Shown here piece after piece: positions 1-4,201 of a stretch of DNA of 5,468 nt. The notes below the pieces were generated by a model that did no database searches, was not told where the DNA came from, and was given only the letters and a program-made list of their open reading frames with translations. This DNA is from Actinomycetes bacterium (GTDB lineage Bacteria; Actinomycetota; Acidimicrobiia; Acidimicrobiales; Palsa-688). Each line of letters opens with the position of its first letter. Within the stretch, counting starts at the first letter, position 1. The stretch covers positions 1-5,468 of the forward strand of contig JAJZWW010000239.1 in the NCBI GenBank assembly GCA_021846485.1. The letters are read 5' to 3'. Position numbers and translations under genes: made by a program.

Positions 1-886
1 GCCGGGCCACCCGCCGGGCGCCGGCGATCTCGCATGCGACGGCATCGCCGCGCACCACCGCGAGCACCCGGGCGAGCTCGGCGGCCGACGGCGGGTGGTG
101 CTCGGCGTCGGCCCCCGGCCCGGCACGCAGCCAGCTGCGCAGCGCCCGGCGGGCGAGGGGCTCCGGGGCGCTGCGGAGGGTCGCGGCGTCGGTGGGATCG
201 AGCGCGGCGGCCTGCTCCTCGAGCAGGTCGGCGTCGCCGCCGAGAAGCTCGGCCTGGCGGCAGAGGACCGGGACCGGGTCCCGGCCGGAGACCTCCGCCA
301 GGAGCGGCAGGAGGCGGTGGCGCACCGCGTTGCGCCGCCGGCCGAGGTCCTCGTTGGTGGGATCGCGCAGCGGCTCGAGCCCGGCGGCGGTGCACACCGC
401 CTCGGTGTCCAGCCGGCGGAGGGCCAGCAGGGGGCGGCTGACCCGAGCCGACGGCCGCATCGGCGCGAGGCCGTCCAGTCCCGCTCCGCGCAGCAGGTTG
501 AGCAGCAGGGTCTCGGCCCGGTCGTCGGCGGTGTGGGCGACCATCACCCCGGGTGGGAGGGCGGCGTAGCGCGCCAAGCGGGCCCGGGCCTCCAAGTCCG
601 GCCCCGGGGGGACGTGCGCCCGGCGGGCTTCGAAGCGGGCACCGAGCCGGCCGGCGGCCTCCGCCACCCGACCGGCCTCGGCCGCCGAGCCGGGGCGCAG
701 GCCCTGGTCGACGTGGACCGCCAGCACGTCGAGCCCGGCCCGGCGGGACAGCACGAGCATGGCGAGCGAGTCGGGCCCCCCGGAGACCCCGGCGACCACC
801 GCAGAGCCGGCGGGGGCGGGCCAGCGGCACTTCTCCAAGAGCCCGTCGAGCACCGGAGGTGAGGTCACCGCCCCGCCGGCGCTCAC
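1..886 (-). CDS. tilS: tRNA(Ile)-lysidine synthase TilS (3' end beyond the window)
   Basis: TilS uses ATP and lysine to convert the wobble C34 of the CAU-anticodon tRNA-Ile to lysidine, so that the tRNA reads AUA as isoleucine; it acts in the cytoplasm. I translated 295 codons by hand; the frame stays open to the left edge. Visible motifs: the PP-loop ATP-binding SGGPDS at residues 35-40; HTADDRAET at 118-126, the family's HH.DDQ.ET block with Arg where Gln is usual; LLRGAGLDGL at 131-140; RPLL at 151-154; and the DPTNED...RNAVRHRLLPLL block at 175-196. The start is GTG (886-884), which overlaps the TGA stop of the zincin as GTGA and follows a run of six G, so translation is probably coupled. 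Actinobacterial TilS proteins are often a little over 300 residues, so only a short C-terminal tail should be missing. In related genomes hpt and ftsH often follow; that lies outside the window and is inference. Confidence 0.95.
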   Translation of the reverse strand, partial: MSAGGAVTSPPVLDGLLEKCRWPAPAGSAVVAGVSGGPDSLAMLVLSRRAGLDVLAVHVDQGLRPGSAAEAGRVAEAAGRLGARFEARRAHVPPGPDLEARARLARYAALPPGVMVAHTADDRAETLLLNLLRGAGLDGLAPMRPSARVSRPLLALRRLDTEAVCTAAGLEPLRDPTNEDLGRRRNAVRHRLLPLLAEVSGRDPVPVLCRQAELLGGDADLLEEQAAALDPTDAATLRSAPEPLARRALRSWLRAGPGADAEHHPPSAAELARVLAVVRGDAVACEIAGARRVAR

Positions 887-1971
887 CCCCCCGCGCCCGG
901 ACCGGCCTCCGCCCGGGCGATCCAACGCTCGGGCTGGCGGATCTCGGCCAGGTCGGGGAGCCACTCGGGAGCCTGCCACACGCGGTCGAGCAGCGCCCTG
1001 CCCCCGCAGCGCTCGACCGCCCGGACGAAGTCCTCCCCCTGCTCGTACTGGCGGAGCTTGGCGTCGAGGCCGAGCGCCACGGCGACCAGCCGGGCGGCGC
1101 CGCGGGTCTGGCGGCGTTGGTGGAGGGTGCGGCCGAAGAGCGGAGCGTTGGGCACCCGCTCCCCGGCAGCCCGGTCCATCGTCACGTCGCCGTGTCCTTC
1201 CAGGAGGCTCATCATCCCGCCGATCGCCTGGATGGCCAGCCGCTGCTCGGGGGTCGCCAGCAGGGCCAACAGGCCGCCGTCGTCGAGCGGCCGGCGCCCG
1301 GCACGCAGGTCCTCCCCCACCCGCCGGAGAGCCTCCAACAAGCGCCGCGGGTCGGGGTCCACCCCGGCGAGGGTCGCTCCCACCAGCGACAAGAAGTGCT
1401 CCCGCATCCAGGGCACCCCGGTGAACTGCGCCCGGTGGGTGACCTCGTGCAGGGCGAGCCACAGGCGGAACTCACGGGGCGGGAAGCCGTATCGGCGCTC
1501 CACCGCCGCCACGTTCGGCCCCACGTAGTAGACCACGTCTTGGTCCTCGGGCCGTTCGTCCTCGACCAGCAGCTGGTCGTACTGGCCGAGGACCCGGGTG
1601 GACATCCACGCGAGGAGCATCCCCAGCTGCGCCCCGTTGAGCGCCCCGCCGAGCGAGGCCGACCACTCGGGGGGGCGCCAGCGGGCGGCCGCTCGGGCAG
1701 CGGCCATCCGCTCCGTCAGGGGCTTGGCGAGCCGCTGGAACGAAGCGACGTTGACCTCCACCCACCCGACCCGGTCGATCACCCGAGCCCGGGCGGGGCC
1801 CTCCCGCGAGACGAGCCCGGTCTCCTCCTCGACCAGCCGCTCGGCCAGGGCGGTCAGCTCGTCGAAGTCGGCGACCATCGCCTCCGCTTCGTAGGCGACC
1901 AACCCGGGGCTGCGGCCTGCCAGGCCGGCGGCCACCTTCGCCGCCTGGGACCACGAGATCGGCTCGCTCAA
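883..1971 (-). CDS. Zinc-dependent metalloprotease-like protein (zincin, DUF2342 / F420-associated subfamily)
   Basis: A 362-residue protein with the zincin signature HEVTH at residues 175-179 (bases 1435-1449): two zinc-binding histidines and the catalytic glutamate, inside the segment FRLWLALHEVTHRAQFTGVP. A later conserved block, LLEGHGDVTMD (256-266), may supply further active-site residues. The N-terminal blocks WVEVNVASFQRLAKPL (70-85) and RVLGQYDQLL (126-135) are typical of the DUF2342 family and best match the subfamily labelled 'coenzyme F420 biosynthesis associated'. Substrate and biological role are not established for this family. I see no signal peptide or membrane segment. The start is TTG (1971-1969); it places the family-typical ISW.QA segment at the N-terminus, although no clear Shine-Dalgarno sequence precedes it. 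The next methionine codon (residue 32) would cut into the conserved region. The stop overlaps tilS by 4 bp, the usual actinobacterial gene order. Family assignment is firm; the start and the function are less so. Confidence 0.9.
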   Translation of the reverse strand: MSEPISWSQAAKVAAGLAGRSPGLVAYEAEAMVADFDELTALAERLVEEETGLVSREGPARARVIDRVGWVEVNVASFQRLAKPLTERMAAARAAARWRPPEWSASLGGALNGAQLGMLLAWMSTRVLGQYDQLLVEDERPEDQDVVYYVGPNVAAVERRYGFPPREFRLWLALHEVTHRAQFTGVPWMREHFLSLVGATLAGVDPDPRRLLEALRRVGEDLRAGRRPLDDGGLLALLATPEQRLAIQAIGGMMSLLEGHGDVTMDRAAGERVPNAPLFGRTLHQRRQTRGAARLVAVALGLDAKLRQYEQGEDFVRAVERCGGRALLDRVWQAPEWLPDLAEIRQPERWIARAEAGPGAGG

Positions 1972-2017
1972 CGCCGGCCGCCGCAGCCGCGCGCGCGCCT
2001 CATCGCGCCACAGTACC

Positions 2018-2056
2018 GCCGCCCGCCGCTTCGGACCGGCCGGCGGCTCGGGCGGC
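2018..2056 (-). terminator. Strong GC hairpin between the zinc-finger gene and the zincin
   Basis: A perfect 8-bp inverted repeat (GCCGCCCG at 2018-2025, CGGGCGGC at 2049-2056) can be extended inward by four further pairs after a 2-nt bulge. On the minus strand it begins directly after the TGA stop of the 63-residue gene and ends 46 bp before the zincin TTG start. Its position suggests a terminator or attenuator separating the sigR operon from zincin-tilS, or a processing site. No T-run follows it, so classical intrinsic termination is not supported, and GC-rich DNA forms such hairpins easily. Confidence 0.35.
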
Positions 2057-2248
2057 TCAGGCGATCTTCTTGCCGCGGGTGCGGGGCACCGCCATCGGCT
2101 CGTGCTGGAAGCAGTACTTCCCGTTGTTGTAGATCGACAACCGGGTCTGGCACCCCGGCTCGCGGCACACCCGGTCCTTGGCGTACGCCCGGGAGGGACG
2201 CTCGCTGCCGCTTAGGGTGTTGCCCCCGAGAGAAGGTCGCTCGCTCAT
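2057..2248 (-). CDS. Small Cys/His zinc-finger-like protein, unknown function
   Basis: A 63-residue basic protein. The central segment carries C28-x4-C33-x12-C46-x2-H49, a spacing suited to binding one zinc ion, around the phrase TRLSIYNNGKYC. The tail (residues 51-63) is rich in Lys and Arg and ends RGKKIA. Residues 1-22 are polar and probably disordered. There is no signal peptide or membrane segment. ATG at 2248 follows AGGAG at 2256-2252, a good if closely spaced ribosome site, and codon use matches its neighbours, so it is very likely a real gene. It starts 45 bp after rsrA on the same strand, so it is probably the third gene of the sigR-rsrA operon. From memory, similar C..C...LS.YN....C..H/C fingers occur at the ends of actinobacterial helix-turn-helix regulators, but no helix-turn-helix is visible here. 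Possible roles are a nucleic-acid-binding or RNA-polymerase-associated accessory, or a thiol/zinc sensor working with the anti-sigma factor; none is shown. Confidence 0.8.
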   Translation of the reverse strand: MSERPSLGGNTLSGSERPSRAYAKDRVCREPGCQTRLSIYNNGKYCFQHEPMAVPRTRGKKIA

Positions 2249-2293
2249 GGTCTCCTACTAGATCGTGCTGGCTTCAGTCTGTCGCCACCGCTC

Positions 2294-2596
2294 TCAGGGC
2301 CGGTACCGGGAGGCGCGAGAGGCCTCCGCCAGTGCGCTGGCCACCCGGTCGCGGAGGCTGTCGGGCACCGACTCCCGGCAGCGTTGGGCGATCACCACCT
2401 TGAGCTCGGCTTCGAAGTCGAACGCCTCCAGGCACGGCGAGCAAAGCTCCAGGTGGTGCCGGATCGTGCGGCGCCGCTCCTCGTCGAGCTCCCCGTCCAG
2501 GTAGTGGTACAACACGTCGAGCGCCTCCCGGCACTCCGGCTCCGCTGCCCGGCTCGCGACCCCTGCGGATGTGGCCTCGTCGTGTCGCTCGTCCAT
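2294..2596 (-). CDS. rsrA: Zinc-binding redox anti-sigma factor (RsrA/RshA family)
   Basis: A 100-residue protein that should bind and silence the sigma factor encoded just upstream, releasing it when its cysteines are oxidised, as RsrA does for SigR in Streptomyces. The zinc anti-sigma signature H48-x3-C52-x2-C55 lies in the segment HHLELCSPCLEAF, preceded by C22 in ECREALDVLYHYLDGELDEE, the position of the other conserved RsrA cysteine (C11 in S. coelicolor). By homology C22 and C55 would be the disulfide pair. A last cysteine, C73, stands where S. coelicolor RsrA has Cys-Cys. There is no membrane segment, so this is a soluble anti-sigma factor. The frame is open upstream to 2704, but that would overlap sigR and add an Arg/Pro-rich shadow; ATG at 2596, 61 bp after the sigR stop and preceded by AGGTGA about 10 nt away, gives the normal family length. 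Confidence 0.93.
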   Translation of the reverse strand: MDERHDEATSAGVASRAAEPECREALDVLYHYLDGELDEERRRTIRHHLELCSPCLEAFDFEAELKVVIAQRCRESVPDSLRDRVASALAEASRASRYRP

Positions 2597-2657
2597 GGCC
2601 TGCCTGTCACCTACCCGGCTCCGGTATCGGCGTCCCCGGCCGGTGGATCGGTCCGGG

Positions 2658-3239
2658 TCACGCGGGGGCGTCCACGGCCGGCTCGATCGAGCCTCGACGC
2701 ACACCCACGTCGTGCAACGCCTTCTGGAGCGCCTTTCTTCCGCGGTGGAGCCGGCTCATCACCGTGCCGATCGGGACGTCGAGGATCTCGGCGATCTCCT
2801 TGTAGGAGAAGCCCTCGACGTCGGCCAGTAGCACGGCGATGCGGAACTGCTCGGGCAGGGCGTCGACCGCCGCCTTCACGTCCCCGTCGGTGAAGTGCTC
2901 GAGGACCTCTTCCTCGGCGCTGCGGCTGGCAGTCACCGCCTCGAGACCTCCGAGGCGCCGGTACAAGTAGAGGTCCTCGACCTCGTCGAGGTCGGTCTGC
3001 TCGGGTCGACGCTTGCGCGACCGGTAGGTGTTGATGAAGGTGTTGGTGAGGATCTTGTACAACCACGCCTTCAGGTTGGTCCCCTGCTGGAAGCCGCCGA
3101 AGGCCCGGTACGCCTTGAGGTAGGTCTCCTGGACGAGGTCCTCGGCGTCGGAGGGGTTGTGGGTCATCCGCAGGGCGGCCGTGTACAGCGAGCCCATGTA
3201 CTGCATCGCCTCTTCGGCGAAGTGCTCCTGGTCGGCCAC
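2658..3239 (-). CDS. sigR: ECF RNA polymerase sigma factor, SigR/SigH type
   Basis: A 193-residue group 4 sigma factor. Region 2 spans about residues 15-80, with RMTHNPSDAEDLVQETYLKAY and the core-binding and -10 recognition segment TNLKAWLYKILTNTFINTYR. Region 4 spans about 124-175, with ALPEQFRIAVLLADVEGFSY and the helix-turn-helix ending PIGTVMSRLHRGRKAL. These phrases closely match Streptomyces SigR and mycobacterial SigH, which direct RNA polymerase to thiol-redox repair genes (thioredoxin system, mycothiol metabolism). The neighbouring zinc anti-sigma gene fits this. The start is GTG at 3239; an in-frame TAG at 3251-3249 rules out any longer form such as the unstable long SigR' of Streptomyces. 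Later ATGs (residues 12 and 15) would still leave region 2 intact and cannot be excluded. There is no clear ribosome site; a -10-like TAGGTT ends 6 nt before the GTG, suggesting a leaderless mRNA. I do not see a GGAAT/GTT SigR-type promoter here, so autoregulation is not supported by the sequence. Confidence 0.96.
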   Translation of the reverse strand: MADQEHFAEEAMQYMGSLYTAALRMTHNPSDAEDLVQETYLKAYRAFGGFQQGTNLKAWLYKILTNTFINTYRSRKRRPEQTDLDEVEDLYLYRRLGGLEAVTASRSAEEEVLEHFTDGDVKAAVDALPEQFRIAVLLADVEGFSYKEIAEILDVPIGTVMSRLHRGRKALQKALHDVGVRRGSIEPAVDAPA

Positions 3240-3245
3240 GCCCCC

Positions 3246-3251
3246 AACCTA
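3246..3251 (-). promoter_or_regulatory. Possible -10 element for a leaderless sigR transcript
   Basis: TAGGTT fits the TANNNT -10 pattern and ends 6 nt before the sigR GTG, so transcription would begin at or near the start codon. This is the usual arrangement for leaderless actinobacterial genes. No convincing -35 box is visible. The match is short, so this is a suggestion. Confidence 0.35.
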
Positions 3252-3273
3252 CCCAGCCGCTCCGACGCCCACC

Positions 3274-3292
3274 CCGGCCGAGGATCGGCCGG
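3274..3292. promoter_or_regulatory. Perfect inverted repeat in the sigR/GDPD divergent region (possible operator)
   Basis: CCGGCCGA-GGA-TCGGCCGG is a perfect 8-bp inverted repeat with a 3-nt centre. It lies 34 bp upstream of the sigR start and 18 bp upstream of the phosphodiesterase start, just upstream of the -10-like TATCCT of the latter. Its symmetry and position would suit a dimeric regulator controlling one or both genes. The alternative is a chance palindrome in GC-rich DNA. Confidence 0.35.
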
Positions 3293-3296
3293 CGGG

Positions 3297-3302
3297 TATC
3301 CT
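3297..3302 (+). promoter_or_regulatory. Possible -10 element for the phosphodiesterase gene
   Basis: TATCCT is one of the few AT-containing hexamers in this region and lies 8 nt before the TTG at 3311, so transcription would start almost at that codon. No -35 match is clear; the inverted repeat occupies the region just upstream. Confidence 0.35.
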
Positions 3303-3310
3303 CCGGCCCG

Positions 3311-4108
3311 TTGGGACGTTTCCGCTTCCCCGTGCTCGACCACGACGGTCCCTTGCCGATCGCCCACCGGGGCGGGGCGGCCGAGGCACCGGAGAACTCC
3401 GCGGCGGCCTTCGCCCACGCCGTCTCCCTCGGCTACGACTACCTGGAGACCGACGTCCACCTCTCCGCCGACGGAGTCGTCGTCGCGATCCACGACCCGG
3501 TCCTCGACCGGGTCGCCGACCGGCCCGGCTCGGTCCACGATCTCCCCTGGGCGGAGATCCGCCGGGCGCGCCTCGCCGGCACCGAGGAGGTTCCCCGCCT
3601 CGACGAGGTGCTCGCCGCCTGGCCGGGGGTGCGCTGGAACATCGACGCCAAGCACGACGCGGTGGTCGCCCCCCTGGTCGAGGTGCTGCGGCGCGCCGGG
3701 GCGACCGGGCGGGCGCTGGTCACCGCCTTCTCCGACCGGCGGGTCGCCGCCGTCCGCCGCCTGGCGGGCCCGCAGCTGTGCACGAGCACGGCTCCGGCGG
3801 CCACCGTCGCGCTGCGCCTCGCCTCCCTCGCCCCGGCGCCGCTCCCGCTCCGGGGCGGCCCGCCGGGGGCGGCGTGGGGCCCGGCCGGAGCGGTCCAGGT
3901 CCCGACCCGCTGGAAGTCGGTGACGGTGGTCGACCGGCGGCTGGTCGGCGCCGCCCACCGCGCCGGGCTGGCGGTGCACGCCTGGACCATCGACGACGCC
4001 GGCGAGATGCAGCGGCTGCTCGACCTCGGGGTGGACGGGATCATGACCGACCGACCGACGCTGCTGCGCCAGGTGCTGGAGCACCGGGGGGAGTGGACCG
4101 GGTCCTAG
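3311..4108 (+). CDS. Glycerophosphodiester phosphodiesterase (GDPD family)
   Basis: A 265-residue TIM-barrel enzyme predicted to hydrolyse glycerophosphodiesters, products of phospholipid deacylation, to sn-glycerol 3-phosphate and an alcohol in a metal-dependent reaction. Family motifs: AHRGGAAEAPENS at residues 18-30 (H19 and R20), LETDVHLSADG at 45-55 (E46 and D48, metal ligands), the catalytic HD at 61-62, NIDAKHD at 110-116 (K115), and the closing AWTIDDAGEM...DGIMTDRP at 224-249. Length is normal for a bacterial cytoplasmic member; no signal peptide or membrane segment is visible. The start is uncertain: TTG at 3311 keeps the N-terminal FPVLDHDGPLPIAHRG, which resembles relatives, while GTG at 3332 would remove seven residues and keep all catalytic motifs. 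Neither has a clear ribosome site. The gene diverges from sigR across 71 bp, so shared control is possible. Substrate preference cannot be read from the sequence. Confidence 0.93.
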   Translation: MGRFRFPVLDHDGPLPIAHRGGAAEAPENSAAAFAHAVSLGYDYLETDVHLSADGVVVAIHDPVLDRVADRPGSVHDLPWAEIRRARLAGTEEVPRLDEVLAAWPGVRWNIDAKHDAVVAPLVEVLRRAGATGRALVTAFSDRRVAAVRRLAGPQLCTSTAPAATVALRLASLAPAPLPLRGGPPGAAWGPAGAVQVPTRWKSVTVVDRRLVGAAHRAGLAVHAWTIDDAGEMQRLLDLGVDGIMTDRPTLLRQVLEHRGEWTGS

Positions 4109-4114
4109 CCCGAA

Positions 4115-4145
4115 GGCTCCCGGTCCGGGCGCCGAACGGGGAGCC
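4115..4145 (+). terminator. Hairpin just after the phosphodiesterase stop
   Basis: GGCTCCC (4115-4121) pairs with GGGAGCC (4139-4145) across a 17-nt loop, beginning 6 bp after the TAG stop. Position fits a terminator for the rightward gene. No T-run follows and the loop is long, so support is weak. Confidence 0.3.
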
Positions 4146-4170
4146 CCCGGCCCCGCCCGCGGCGCGCCCC

Positions 4171-4189
4171 GGGAGGCCTTTACCCTCCC
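4171..4189. terminator. Hairpin between the convergent genes, near the acyl-CoA ligase stop
   Basis: GGGAGG (4171-4176) and CCTCCC (4184-4189) form a 6-bp stem with the 7-nt loop CCTTTAC, 12 bp beyond the ligase stop when read on the minus strand. It could serve transcripts from either side of this convergent junction. There is no T-run on either strand. Confidence 0.3.
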
Positions 4190-4201
4190 CTGCCAGACCG
4201 C

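Noticed and set aside
553..2403. Long plus-strand open frame of 616 codons
   Set aside because: It runs antisense across tilS, the zincin and the small zinc-finger gene, is rich in Pro, Arg and Gly with no recognisable domain, and is explained by third-position G/C bias on the true minus-strand genes.
2294..2704. A longer 136-residue form of the anti-sigma factor
   Set aside because: The extra 36 residues overlap the end of sigR and are Arg/Pro-rich without family similarity; the ATG at 2596 gives the normal length.
3240..3310. A SigR-type autoregulatory promoter (GGAAT ... GTT) upstream of sigR
   Set aside because: No GGAAT-like box with suitable spacing to GTT is present on the minus strand in this region.
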